From JAFAGX01 sp963759875 (GTDB lineage: Bacteria; Acidobacteriota; Terriglobia; Terriglobales; Acidobacteriaceae), in the NCBI GenBank assembly GCA_963759875.1, contig CAVXBB010000015.1:2170001-2234000 (forward strand): a stretch of DNA of 64,000 bases, read 5' to 3'. This document shows positions 53,213 through 62,200 of the stretch, one piece after another. Position 1 is the stretch's first letter, and the number at the start of each line of letters is the position of its first letter. The notes beneath the pieces are model-generated. The model saw only the letters and a program-made list of their open reading frames with translations, searched no databases and had not been told where the DNA came from. Position numbers and translations under genes: made by a program.

Positions 53213-55155
53213 CTTGCCGTAGACGCGCTCGATGTCAGCAAGGCGGAATGAACGATTTGCTTGACAATTCGTTGTCGCTCGTCATGGAACAGTGACTTGA
53301 GAGAGTAAGTGGCACCTCGAAACCACTCCTCGATTACCCGTAAGCATCCAGCAAAATCATCGGTCGAAAACGCCGCGCTCGCCTGTTCAACCAATGACCG
53401 AAATCCTTCCGTGCCACGGCACGGGCGAATACCGGCAGTTAGGTTGTGTTCTCCTAAATACAGCACTGCAAAGCTGAACTTCAGCTGGCCGCGAGTCGTG
53501 CGTGAACTGATCCGGGCGCGTCCAAGCGCAAGTTTGGTTCTGCCGTTTTCGAAAGGATGCAATTCGAGCAGGTGCGAATGATAGCAGTACATTGAGTTCG
53601 CATCCCGGTAACCGTCAAAAAGTGAGCTGATGACATAATGCGCAGCAACGCCACAGAGATCCAACATTGCAGGTCTGACAAACTTCTCATATATAGTTCG
53701 GCCATTGCCATGGTCCGAAAGGTTACTCCAAACTTTCTCTAGCTGAGTTAGGAACTTCTCTTCACGCTTGCCACCGAATAACTGCTCGCTCAATTGCACG
53801 GCTCGACCGGCGTAGTGAAGGACCTGAATTGTTTCTGGCCCGGTTGGTTCATCGAAGAACCATCCGCAACTGGTATACATCAGCATCAGATGCCGCTGCA
53901 TTTCGAGCAACCTTAATGCCCGCACTGCTTCCTCGGCAGATAAATGCCGTTCCGCGTGCTCATCCAGGAAACTGTCCACAGTGCCGGATGAACAATCAAT
54001 CACAGCTTTGACATACTCATCCCGGGCGACCCACGGGTCTCGTAGCAGTTCTTTCGCGCCAACGTGGTATAAATCGGTGAGTTCGTCGCGTAGCCAGTCC
54101 AGCGCATCGCGCAGCGGTTTTCGCCATTCCTGTTTCCAGTGCGGATTCGCACCGGAATTGCAGCCACAGTTGCTAGCCCATCGCGCTACCCCATGCATGC
54201 AACTCCAGGATGTGCGCTCCAGGATTTCGACTTCTTGCAAAGGCGGATGCTGTGCAAAATACTCACCGTAATTCGTGATTTTCCCTAGGTTGTTTTGTTC
54301 GATGTAATTGAGTGCATACGCAAGCGCCATGTCCCCGTGCACGTGGTGATGGCCATAGGTTTCGCCGTCAGTCGCAATGTGAATCAGCTGCACAGAATCT
54401 CCTTCGGGATCGAACCTGCTGGTCAGCCTTCGCGCTAGGTTCTCCCCGCTGAACAGTAATTTCTCGAAGGCGACTGCGCGGGAGACTTCCCCGTCATAGA
54501 AAAAGAGACCAATGCTACGACCGGAAGGCAGGTTGCAAGTATAGGCACGCCGCGAGTCAATTCCCTGACCGTTGAGATTGATCCACTCTGCCTCAGGGCC
54601 CGATCGCACCTTCGCCGCCTGGTGTGGAGCCAGAATGGTGAACTTGATGCCCAGCGAACTTAGGATTTCCAGTGTCTCCAAGTCCACAGCAGTCTCGGGA
54701 AGCCACATGCCCTCCGGGTCTCGTCCAAAGCGATGCTGGAAATCCCGAAGACCCCATACAATCTGCGTCCGTTTGTCACGGGAGTCCGCTAAAGGGAGGA
54801 TGAGATGGTTATATGCCTGTGCCATGGCTGAGCCGTGCCCTGAAAATATTTGCTGGCTTTCGCGGTCAGCTTTGAGGATCTGTTCGTAGGCTTGCGAGGC
54901 ATGCTCTTCCATCCACGACAGCAGAGTTGGGCCGAAATTGAAGCTGATACGAGCATAGTTGTTGACGATTTTCGTAATTCGCCGATTGCCATCGAGTATG
55001 CGCGACGCGCCGTTCGGCAAGTAACACTCTGCCGTGATCCGTTCGTTCCAATCGTGGTAAGGAGCAGCCGATTCCTGCGATTCAACCGCTTCCAACCACG
55101 CATTTTCCCGTGGCGGCTGATAAAAATGACAATGAATACAGACCAAGCACCCCAT
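53188..55155 (-). CDS. GH57-family glycoside hydrolase with DUF3536, frameshifted near 53240
   Basis: About 655 residues from ATG 55155. The GH57 barrel begins 'CLVCIHCHFYQPPRENAWLE', has 'GHGSAMAQAYNHLILPLADS', 'GMWLPETAVDLETLEILSS' (region of the catalytic Glu) and 'LIHIATDGETYGHHHVHGD' with the catalytic-Asp-type motif. The helical DUF3536 region follows from about residue 330 ('TSWSCMHGVARWASNCGCN'). Near 53240 (GCAAGGC) one base appears missing: the frame runs into 'STARCISSMLH' and stops, while the true protein continues in the 52616-53212 frame to a total of about 845 residues. GH57 enzymes act on alpha-glucans such as glycogen or amylose. The cytoplasm is likely since no signal is seen. 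Confidence 0.9.
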   Translation of the reverse strand: MGCLVCIHCHFYQPPRENAWLEAVESQESAAPYHDWNERITAECYLPNGASRILDGNRRITKIVNNYARISFNFGPTLLSWMEEHASQAYEQILKADRESQQIFSGHGSAMAQAYNHLILPLADSRDKRTQIVWGLRDFQHRFGRDPEGMWLPETAVDLETLEILSSLGIKFTILAPHQAAKVRSGPEAEWINLNGQGIDSRRAYTCNLPSGRSIGLFFYDGEVSRAVAFEKLLFSGENLARRLTSRFDPEGDSVQLIHIATDGETYGHHHVHGDMALAYALNYIEQNNLGKITNYGEYFAQHPPLQEVEILERTSWSCMHGVARWASNCGCNSGANPHWKQEWRKPLRDALDWLRDELTDLYHVGAKELLRDPWVARDEYVKAVIDCSSGTVDSFLDEHAERHLSAEEAVRALRLLEMQRHLMLMYTSCGWFFDEPTGPETIQVLHYAGRAVQLSEQLFGGKREEKFLTQLEKVWSNLSDHGNGRTIYEKFVRPAMLDLCGVAAHYVISSLFDGYRDANSMYCYHSHLLELHPFENGRTKLALGRARISSRTTRGQLKFSFAVLYLGEHNLTAGIRPCRGTEGFRSLVEQASAAFSTDDFAGCLRVIEEWFRGATYSLKSLFHDERQRIVKQIVHSALLTSSASTARCISSMLH

Positions 55156-55574
55156 TTGGACATTCCGGAGCAACCAAGACAGTTAGCCACTGTTGCAGGT
55201 TCGAGGCAGACTGTCGATACCCTTAGCCTGCATCGCCTCTGCCTCCAGCGATGCGTCTAAAGATATCCTGAAGTCGGTCAGCCAAGGAGAGACAGATATG
55301 ATTCCTCACCTGTGTAAAACCAGAGTGCGAACTGATCGCCGAAGGCTGGTCTGACCCATCGCGAGTATGTACAATCGGCAGACTCGTGTCCGCGTAAGCG
55401 AATCTGCAGTTCCAACTACAACCTCAAAAAACCGGATATGTCCTGCAGAAACCTGCGATGGTTACATCGTCAAAGTCACAGCCGAATGCCCGTTCCTTGA
55501 GACGGTCCATCCCCAACCAGTAAACTTCGGGCGGGACTGAGTTCCGCGCTAATCCAGCGCTCGTGAAGCAGTCC
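55156..55574. other. 419-bp intergenic stretch
   Basis: Lies upstream of the GH57 gene. No protein-like frame, RNA gene, repeat or convincing promoter was recognised. Confidence 0.45.
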
Positions 55575-56144
55575 TTACACGCTGGTCGCTGTTGGAGTAT
55601 TGGCGACTTCTCGCACGGCCTTCATAATGGTTTTCTTCATGCGGTTTTCGCCCGCCCAATACAAGCTGATCTCGTGGCCATCGGGATCGTTGAGATAAGC
55701 GTGTCGCCAACCCCAGGGCATCATGCGGGGCAATTGGGTGATGTAGAAGCCCTTTCGCTGGAGCTTGCGGCAGAAGTCATCAAGATCACGGACTTCAAAG
55801 TACAGGCGTACCCCATCGCTCGAAACCGAAATTTCGGGACCCGCCTGGTGCAAGGCGATGGTCCCATCGCCACCCGGTGCGCGCAGGCGCGCATACACTG
55901 GCGTACCCTCGTAGCGGAAGTCTTCGATGAGCTTGAAACCCATCAAATCACGGTAGAACTGCAGTGCTCGGTTCACGTCCTTAACATAGATCATTGCGTG
56001 GTTGAAGGTGAGCTTTCCGTCAATATGGGGAGGACTGGAATTCTTATTCGTTCGCGTTTTAACAGGGTGGGCAGGCCTCCGCTTCCCGGAGCGCGGAGCA
56101 CGAGTCTTTTTTGCTAAGGCTTTCCGTGCCTTTGGCTTCTTCAT
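55575..56144 (-). CDS. VOC/glyoxalase-fold protein with basic N-terminal tail
   Basis: 189 residues from ATG 56144. The first 43 residues are a Lys/Arg/Pro/Ala-rich tail ('KKPKARKALAKKTRAPRSGK'), likely disordered. The vicinal-oxygen-chelate domain has 'FNHAMIYVKDVNRALQFYRD', 'GFKLIEDFRYEGTPVYARL', 'GVRLYFEVRDLDDFCRKL' and 'HAYLNDPDGHEISLYW'. His in the first strand and Glu in the last ('GHEISLYW') are the usual metal ligands. This could be a dioxygenase, a glyoxalase or a resistance protein. The basic tail resembles histone-like tails and might bind nucleic acid; that is inference. Confidence 0.87.
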   Translation of the reverse strand: MKKPKARKALAKKTRAPRSGKRRPAHPVKTRTNKNSSPPHIDGKLTFNHAMIYVKDVNRALQFYRDLMGFKLIEDFRYEGTPVYARLRAPGGDGTIALHQAGPEISVSSDGVRLYFEVRDLDDFCRKLQRKGFYITQLPRMMPWGWRHAYLNDPDGHEISLYWAGENRMKKTIMKAVREVANTPTATSV

Positions 56145-56212
56145 TGAATTGTCACTCAAGAATTATAGTCGCTTGGTAGCCAAACTGATTGAGGTGTCAT
56201 TTGTCGCAAGCT

Positions 56213-56403
56213 TTACCTGACCTCATCTTCAATCTCAGCGATTTCATCACGCGTGCGCCACTTGATTCTTTCGCCGCATTCGGCTTCAACAGCTTTGGCG
56301 AGGTTTCCCATTCATCGCACGTGATCATGCCGTTGCCACGTGCCTCCATAAAGGCGATGGCAGCCTTAAGAAGCGGAGACTTGTGATTTTGTGGGTGCCT
56401 CAT
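56213..56403 (-). pseudogene. Small conserved-looking protein with a one-base deletion
   Basis: It starts at ATG 56403 with 'RHPQNHKSPLLKAAIAFMEA' and 'RGNGMITCDEWE'. Near 56308 the sensible frame changes: one added base after 'acctcg' restores 'KAVEAECGERIKWRTRDEIA' and 'EIEDEVR' with a stop at 56213-56215. The restored protein is about 63 residues. As sequenced, the original frame runs on to 56197 with an unlike tail. No family recognised. Confidence 0.55.
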
Positions 56404-56546
56404 GATGGCCCGGTAGTGTATATCAAATTCGGGGCCAGCAGCTCATGTGCTGGAAGCCCGCATCATCTGTTCAGATTCTGGAAGGTAATTACTTTCCTCG
56501 CCTGTTTGCCAGTCCGATGTTTCCGGCCCGCGCATACAATGACCGG

Positions 56547-56615
56547 ATGAAAGACCTAACTAATCGAATTGCGCTTGTCACGGGCGGCAGTCGAGGAATG
56601 ATCAATCAAATGTAA
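56547..56615 (+). pseudogene. N-terminal stump of an SDR gene
   Basis: 'MKDLTNRIALVTGGSRGM' is the first beta strand and glycine motif (TGxxxGxG start) of a short-chain dehydrogenase. After 18 residues it loses similarity and stops at a TAA (56613-56615). Transposase-derived sequence begins about 15 bp later, so the gene was probably cut by an insertion. Confidence 0.65.
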
Positions 56616-56629
56616 CGAAAATAAGAATT

Positions 56630-56698
56630 CTGGGGTGGGAGATGGGAATCGAAAACACCCTGAAACAGCAACGAAAGAACTTACTAGCGCACAGATGA
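56630..56698 (+). pseudogene. IS110-family transposase fragment
   Basis: The frame reads 'GWEMGIENTLKQQRK' and stops at 56698. The first 26 bp (56630-56655) are identical to 36288-36313 within the transposase relic at 36 kb. It is a short relic of the same family. The following 56699-57097 shows no other recognisable content. Confidence 0.5.
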
Positions 56699-57105
56699 CG
56701 ATCTTACGCACTGTAAGTACATGAAAAACCAAACGGCAGGTTTCAACAGGTTTCATCTCGGGTGTGATGGGAACTCGACACTGAATCAAACAAGGTTTGA
56801 CGCTCTACCGTGTCAATTCTGAGGTCAACAACCTAAAACCCTTTGCTTGTCTTGCTTTTCCGCGTAACACGTACCGCAAAACGCATGGTCGCCGGGTCGA
56901 CACATTGCCATCCGGTATGAAGACTCGAATCCGAGTAAGATCCGTCTGGATGACAACCCATCTGAGATTACCGCGACGGACTCGTTACGAATGGCCTTTT
57001 ATTTTTTTCTACCCGGCATGTTGCTGATGCTAAAATCGCGGCCCAGAGTGCTTGATGCCGCTAAGTCCGACTTCCTCCTTTGACGTAATCAGATGAGATG
57101 AGAAG

Positions 57106-57181
57106 GCCGGTCTCCGAACGGGATGCGGTACGCTCCCAAGTTATCGACGCGCTCGAAGCGCAAGAGATAAAGGAGACCGGC
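57106..57181 (+). promoter_or_regulatory. RBS-sequestering hairpin before the transposase
   Basis: GCCGGTCTCC (57106-57115) pairs perfectly with GGAGACCGGC (57172-57181), which contains the AAAGGAG Shine-Dalgarno of the transposase (ATG 57183). A smaller stem GCGCT/AGCGC lies in the loop. In a read-through transcript this would hide the ribosome site. Confidence 0.65.
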
Positions 57182-57182
57182 A

Positions 57183-58283
57183 ATGAAGAAGGTTAGCACC
57201 GCAGCGGCAGAGCAGATCAGAAATTTCTCACAACAGAAACTGACTATCGGCCTGGATCTAGGTGATCGTTCGAGTTACTACAGTGTGGTGGATGAAGGCG
57301 GGCGGATCGTGGCAGAGCAAAGGATCTCCACTTCGCCCAAAGTTCTGCGGGCGGTGTTTGGAGCAATACCGCGCAGCCGAGTCGCCCTGGAGACTGGCAC
57401 GCATTCGCCTTGGGTGAGCCGGCTGCTGAGCGAGCTCGGGCATGAAGTGATCGTGGCGCATGCCCGCAACGTGCGGTTGATCGGGGAGAGTCGCCGCAAA
57501 GATGACCGACTGGACGCACAAACATTGGCACGGCTGGCCAGGATCGATCCGGAGCTGCTGTGTCCGGTGAAGCACCGCAGCGCCAAGGCGCAGGCTGATC
57601 TGACAGTGATCCGGGCACGAGCCGGATTGGTACGAGCACGAACGGCACTGGTGAACACGGCACGCGGGCTGGCTAAGAGCTATGGCGAGCGCTTACGCGG
57701 CTGTAATGTGCGGAACATGAATCCGGAAAAAGCTGAGGGGCTGAGTCCGGAACTGCAAACCGCGCTCCAGCCGCTGCTGGCCGCGCTTCAGTTGTTGAGT
57801 GAGCAGATCGGCGAGTACAACGAGCGGATCGAAAAGCTGGCGCAGACCAGTTACCCCGAAGTAGCACTGCTGAAGCAGATCAAGGGTGTGGGCACCCTGA
57901 TCGCGTTGACTTTCTTGTTGACCCTGGAAGACCCGCATCGTTTCGGCAAGAGCCGCGACGTGGGCTGCTATCTGGGGCTGCAGCCAGGGCGAAGGAACTC
58001 GGGGCAGAGCGAGCCGCAGATGCACATCAGTAAAGAGGGCGACCCGTATCTGCGAACGCTTTTGGTGCAGGGTGCGCAGCACATACTGGGACCGTTCGGC
58101 CCTGACTGTGATCTGCGGCGCTGGGGTCTGAAGTTGGCCGAGCGCGGTGGAAGAAACGCCAAGAAGCGAGCAATCGTCGCCACCGCACGAAAGCTAGCCG
58201 TGCTGCTGCATCACCTGTGGGTAAGCGGCGAAGTCTACGAACCGTTGCACAATAGCAATCGAGCAGCATTACGGGCAGCTTAA
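57183..58283 (+). CDS. IS110-family (IS1111 subgroup) DEDD transposase
   Basis: A full-length 366-residue recombinase. The N-terminal RuvC-like domain has D25 in 'IGLDLGDRSSYYSVVD', E70 in 'VALETGTHSPW', and D108/D111 in 'RRKDDRLDAQTLARLA', the DEDD set. A coiled coil follows. The C-terminal domain has 'LLKQIKGVGTLIALTFLLTL', 'VGCYLGLQPGRRNSGQSEPQ' with the candidate catalytic serine and 'ISKEGDPYLRTLLVQGAQHI'. These enzymes excise the element as a circle and insert it without target duplication, guided by a bridge RNA. AAAGGAG precedes the ATG but lies inside a hairpin. Confidence 0.95.
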   Translation: MKKVSTAAAEQIRNFSQQKLTIGLDLGDRSSYYSVVDEGGRIVAEQRISTSPKVLRAVFGAIPRSRVALETGTHSPWVSRLLSELGHEVIVAHARNVRLIGESRRKDDRLDAQTLARLARIDPELLCPVKHRSAKAQADLTVIRARAGLVRARTALVNTARGLAKSYGERLRGCNVRNMNPEKAEGLSPELQTALQPLLAALQLLSEQIGEYNERIEKLAQTSYPEVALLKQIKGVGTLIALTFLLTLEDPHRFGKSRDVGCYLGLQPGRRNSGQSEPQMHISKEGDPYLRTLLVQGAQHILGPFGPDCDLRRWGLKLAERGGRNAKKRAIVATARKLAVLLHHLWVSGEVYEPLHNSNRAALRAA

Positions 58284-58541
58284 AACATTCTTGGGAAAGG
58301 AAAAAACAACACCCAACGCCGAGTTGGTGACTGCGTCAAACGCCTAGCCCAACTTCTACCGTTGACAGAGAAGCGCAGGTCGATAATCAGGTGGCAACAC
58401 CGGCTGTACCGAGAACACTCAACTTGCACCGAGCGAAGAACCGCTCATCAAGAGTGCGGATGGAAGGGTGGCGACAGTGTAACGACTCGGCGGGAGAAAA
58501 AACCTTGTCCAACGAAAAACAAAACCAACCCCCTTGACTCC
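58284..58541 (+). ncRNA. Candidate bridge-RNA region at the IS1111 right end
   Basis: 258 bp without a credible protein frame between the transposase stop and the right inverted repeat, the place where IS1111-type elements carry their bridge RNA. Small stems are visible, for example CCAAC (58313-58317) with GTTGG (58323-58327). Exact RNA ends and guide loops cannot be fixed by eye; the assignment rests on position and family. Confidence 0.45.
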
Positions 58542-58560
58542 GACCGGCCTTCTCATGGAA

Positions 58561-58691
58561 GGCGATTACACTCAAAATGCCCCAGGCATTCCAAAAACGT
58601 TTCTGCCGCGCGGTTGCCGAAACTCATGACGATTGACGCAAGGCGATTGCATTCAAAACCCCGGTTCCCGGCGTCAATGAGTGTAATGGCG
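58561..58691. repeat. Palindromic repeats flanking the IS right end
   Basis: GGCGATTACACTCA (58561-58574) recurs imperfectly as GGCGATTGCATTCA (58642-58655) and almost exactly inverted as TGAGTGTAATGGCG (58678-58691). They begin four bases beyond the right inverted repeat. Confidence 0.5.
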
Positions 58692-58822
58692 ATGTTTCGC
58701 CAACAATCAGTCGAGGGCTGCCGCGCGCCCTTGTTACTGTTCACTTTTGACCAGCTTTCTGCTTTGGCTGTCACCTATCATTCCTCCCAACTAGCCAGCC
58801 TCCAGTCCTATGGAGGGAAGTC

Positions 58823-59043
58823 ATGGAAAACTTCGCCGAGTTGATTCAGAGGCTACTTGAAATCCAAAGTGGCGGAAGACAAAGAAGCCCAGAGCTGATG
58901 GCGGAAGACAAAGAAGCCCAGAGCTGATGGCGGAAGATGAGCGATTGCTGGATGGTTTACAGAAGAGGACCCTGGCAGGAAAGCCCGTACAAACGGTAAA
59001 GGCTGGCGAAGATGGTTCAGAGCGGGTGCGATTCAAGGCTTAA
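58823..59043 (+). pseudogene. 63-residue ORF broken by a 29-bp tandem duplication
   Basis: ATG 58823 follows GGAGGGAAG. The frame reads 'ENFAELIQRLLEIQSGGRQR' and 'SPELMAED', then enters the second copy of a 29-bp unit, shifts and stops. Removing one copy restores a full frame of 63 residues that continues 'ERLLDGLQKRTLAGKPVQTV' and ends 'RVRFKA' at TAA 59041. No family recognised, but the restored frame and good ribosome site support a real small gene. Confidence 0.6.
58872..58929. repeat. 29-bp perfect tandem duplication
   Basis: Two identical 29-bp units, 58872-58900 and 58901-58929, each starting GCGGAAGACAAAGAAG and ending AGAGCTGATG. A further GCGGAAGA follows. Since 29 is not a multiple of three, it shifts the reading frame. 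Confidence 0.95.
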
Positions 59044-59222
59044 CTTTTTCGCTCGTAGCCGAGGCCGTGGAGACCGTGTCTTGGCTAGTTCAGATTCGAT
59101 GCTAATGTGCCACAGATAAGGCTCGCCTTGATGAGTCGGTATCAGCTTGTTCTCTTTCAAGAGCCAGGGTATGTACTCGTCGTTGCATCCGAAGAGCGAG
59201 ACCGGTTCAATTAGCGATCATG
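59017..59222 (-). pseudogene. Possible broken small ORF downstream of the pilus genes
   Basis: On the minus strand a frame reads 'LIEPVSLFGCNDEYIPWLLK', 'ENKLIPTHQGEPYLWHISIE' and ends near 'LSLESHPL' at a stop at 59017-59019. It looks protein-like but has no usable start; an ATG at 59222 lies upstream in a frame that differs by one base. It overlaps the end of the convergent 63-residue ORF. Confidence 0.3.
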
Positions 59223-59226
59223 CCAC

Positions 59227-62200
59227 CTAGTTGGTACAGAGCCCGTTCGCGCCGACGTTGCACGCGGTGAAGCTCTGGCGATAGCTCAGGTTGTCAATGT
59301 CGCGGAATGCGGGCGTACCAGGCGGCAGACCCTGAAATGTGGTGAAGTTGTTGTCGAAAAGATAGTTTCGTGTTGGAGGATCGTACACTATACTGCAGCA
59401 CTTATAGGTTCCGGTCGCGTACGTGGAATAGAAAAGACTCGCGATCGAGCCTTTGTAATTGAGCGTTCCACCCCAGCTCTCGAGGTAGCGCAAGAAGTTG
59501 TGCACACCGCCATCAGTACCGTAATCGTTATTATAATTGGCGTTAGGATAGGGGAAATTGATGTTCTTGCCGGCAGCGACAGCCATGCGATAGTAGCTGG
59601 TTGTGCCCGGCCGGTTCGCCTTAGTCATTGGGTCCTTTAGAATGCTGTTCCAATCGCTCCAGCTGTCGGACAGCAAAGTCACGCTATCAGCGATGATGGC
59701 CGAAGCGGCTTCGCCAGCAGCGTCAGCACCGCCGCCCCAGGTTGGGTCGCCCGCTTTGCTGTTGAAATCACCGACCACATAGACCGGATTTTCTGATCCG
59801 ACACTGAAGCCGCCGCCGCCGCCGGGCTTAAGCGGCAGATTTCCCAAAGACCCGTCGGTTACTTTCAAAACGTGACGAGCGCCGCTCACCCAATTCGAGT
59901 GCACAGCCGAGCCCCCGCCCGTTAACCCGCAACTGGCAATCCGGTTGGCCGTCGCGGTCATGTATGGATCCGGATTTGCCCCGGCATTGACGACACTATT
60001 GACGTTACTGGCCGCGGTATAAGCCGTTCCTGTGGGTTGTGGCTGGACAAGGTTATAGCCAAATCCCAAGCCGAGATTCGCTGCTCCCCAATTATCCAGA
60101 AATCCGTTCAGATTCGGATCCTCCGGCGAGAACGGCTTGCCGAACGCAGCCGCTTCAAGGTTGCCGTCCGGCCTTCCCGCCAGAGTGCCGCTGTTGATGA
60201 CATCTTCCAGGCCGGAGTCTCCCGTTTTTGTATTGCTGGTCAAGGCCGGACTCAAGCCGGTCCCGTTTGGATTGGGCAGCATTCCCCGGCGATCAGAGAA
60301 GTAGAGAAGGTAGCCATTCTGACTTTGCGATTCCACCAGGCCGCCGCTGGCACCAATTGCTCCGGAGAGCCAGCGCTTAAGATTGCCTACATCCAGTTCC
60401 ACTGCATTCATTACGCCATTCGGAGTGCAGGTATTTGCTGGTTGATTAGCGGGGTTGCCACCACCATCGCGGACTTCGCCTTCGCGAATGTCGTAAAAAT
60501 TGATGGGATACCAGTTATATTGGCTTGGACTAAGTTGTCCGGCCTTGAAATCACCATAATAAGGGCTGTTGGTGTTGGTATCAGTCACCACCTCCGGAGG
60601 CTGGGCCGGCTTGGTGTTGACTTTGAAGTTCCAGTACCACTGTATGCACACCCCGTGCGAGGTTGTTTGACAGCCGGTCGAGACCAACGTGCTGCCGGTT
60701 ACCGCCGGGGGTTGGCCATTTGTGTCAATTGCACCGTCTCCATTGCGATCAGCCGGCTGCTGGAGACGCAGGATTGCGGTCGGACTGATGGGATCTGCGC
60801 CAGCCACAGTTGGAGGCGCAAGGGCACGCGCGAAACCTAATCCCAACCACTCTTGCGTGACCGGATGGTAATTGCCTGCCGCATCGCGATACTCCACTCG
60901 AATATATCCGTCAAGCAAATTCCAGGCGCTCTGACTGGCCGCAGACGTGGTGATGACGGCAGATGATTTCGGGTTAGGATAAGGCAACGTCAGGCCTGGG
61001 TATCCAGCGCCTCCTGTCACAGGCTGCACCAGAGAGTAGTAGGGATAAGCTCCATTATCCGGACAATAGTCGGAAACGGCAGGCTGGCTGTTCGTGCTGG
61101 TGTATTGGGTAGGAATTACGGCATTCTGCCCAAAGATGTTGCACTGTACTAGCCAGTCCTGGGGCGGTGCCTTGCTGATGGCAGCCTTGGCTGCGGTCGC
61201 GTCCATCAGCATGTAAGGAGCGTTGGCAAGAGCATTGCCAGGCGCAACGTGAATTGTGTTCGTGTTAAAGGCCGTTCCCTGGATGTTGTATGTCGGGAAT
61301 GGATTCAACGGCCCGAACTCCCAGTCTGTGGAGAGTTGGGTTGCGGTTGCCGCATTCGAATAAAATAGGGGACTCGGGTTCGCGATGGCAGAATTCGCGG
61401 TAGCGAAATACATGCTTTGGAAATCGCCGCTGGCCAGGTTTGGCATAGAGGTCTGCTTGATGCCAGAGCTGGTATCTAAGCCGTTATCGCCATCGTTGAT
61501 GTTCGCTAGACGAACGTTTTGTGGATCGCTAGAGCCGCAGTTCGGGGTGCAAGGTGCAGCGCTCGGGTCGCCCCACGGCAACTCATCCGGATTGTCCGAC
61601 AAGAGGACTCGAATCTGCGCCAGATTGTAAAGACGTGACGCGCTCAGTGTGGCGGAATCGGCCGCGGTCGCCCGGCGAATGATTTCGTAATTCTGTGGGC
61701 CGTTATTGATGAGCGGAGGCACCAAATTCTGGCTTACACCTGAAACAAATGGCAAAGTCAATTTTTTTGCGCCGGTTCCACCTGCGTTGCCATTGTTGCC
61801 GTCAATCACAAAACCGTTGAAGTCGGGGAGGGCTGCAGTTCCAGGCGATGAAAGGGAAATCGTCTGCCAGGAAGGAGGTCCAGTGGTTTGTGCCGAGGTC
61901 GGGCCTGCCACAACACTGCCCTCGGTGGGATCCATCGCCCCGCAGGACGGGTATGCCCCAGGACAGCCACCCGACACCATCGGGAGCAAAACTGTGCCAC
62001 TGTGGCTGCCGCTGGCGATGGTGTTGCCGTTTGAGATCACCTGGCGGACAACGTTCCCATAGGCTTCAACTTTGCTACTGAAAGTTAAGGTGTTGCCGTT
62101 ACCTTCGGCGAGGTACAGATCGCCATTCGCATGCACTCGTCCACCAAAGTTAAAGTTGGGACCGGCAAAGAAGCCGCAGTCTCCTTCGCAGAAAATGCCA

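Larger units (their letters stand above)
57098..58556 (+). mobile_element. IS1111-type insertion sequence (IS110 family)
   Basis: A 15-bp perfect inverted repeat, ATGAGAAGGCCGGTC at 57098-57112 and its reverse complement at 58542-58556, brackets one transposase gene. The left non-coding end is short (70 bp) and the right one long (258 bp). Subterminal inverted repeats plus a long 3' end are marks of the IS1111 subgroup; the IS110 subgroup proper lacks such repeats and has its long end on the left. The exact outer ends, a few bases beyond each repeat, cannot be fixed without an empty site. The transposase is intact, so the element may be active. Confidence 0.8.

Noticed and set aside
36288..56655. 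A 26-bp direct repeat (36288 and 56630) that looks like the reverse complement of a tRNA 3' end and could mark attachment sites of a 20-kb integrative element
   Set aside because: In both places the repeat is in frame within IS110-type transposase coding sequence ('GWEMGIEN'), which explains the identity. No tRNA body, integrase or excision gene is present.
60037..60840. A 267-codon plus-strand frame
   Set aside because: Entirely antisense to the PilX-like gene, no signal, domain or ribosome site.
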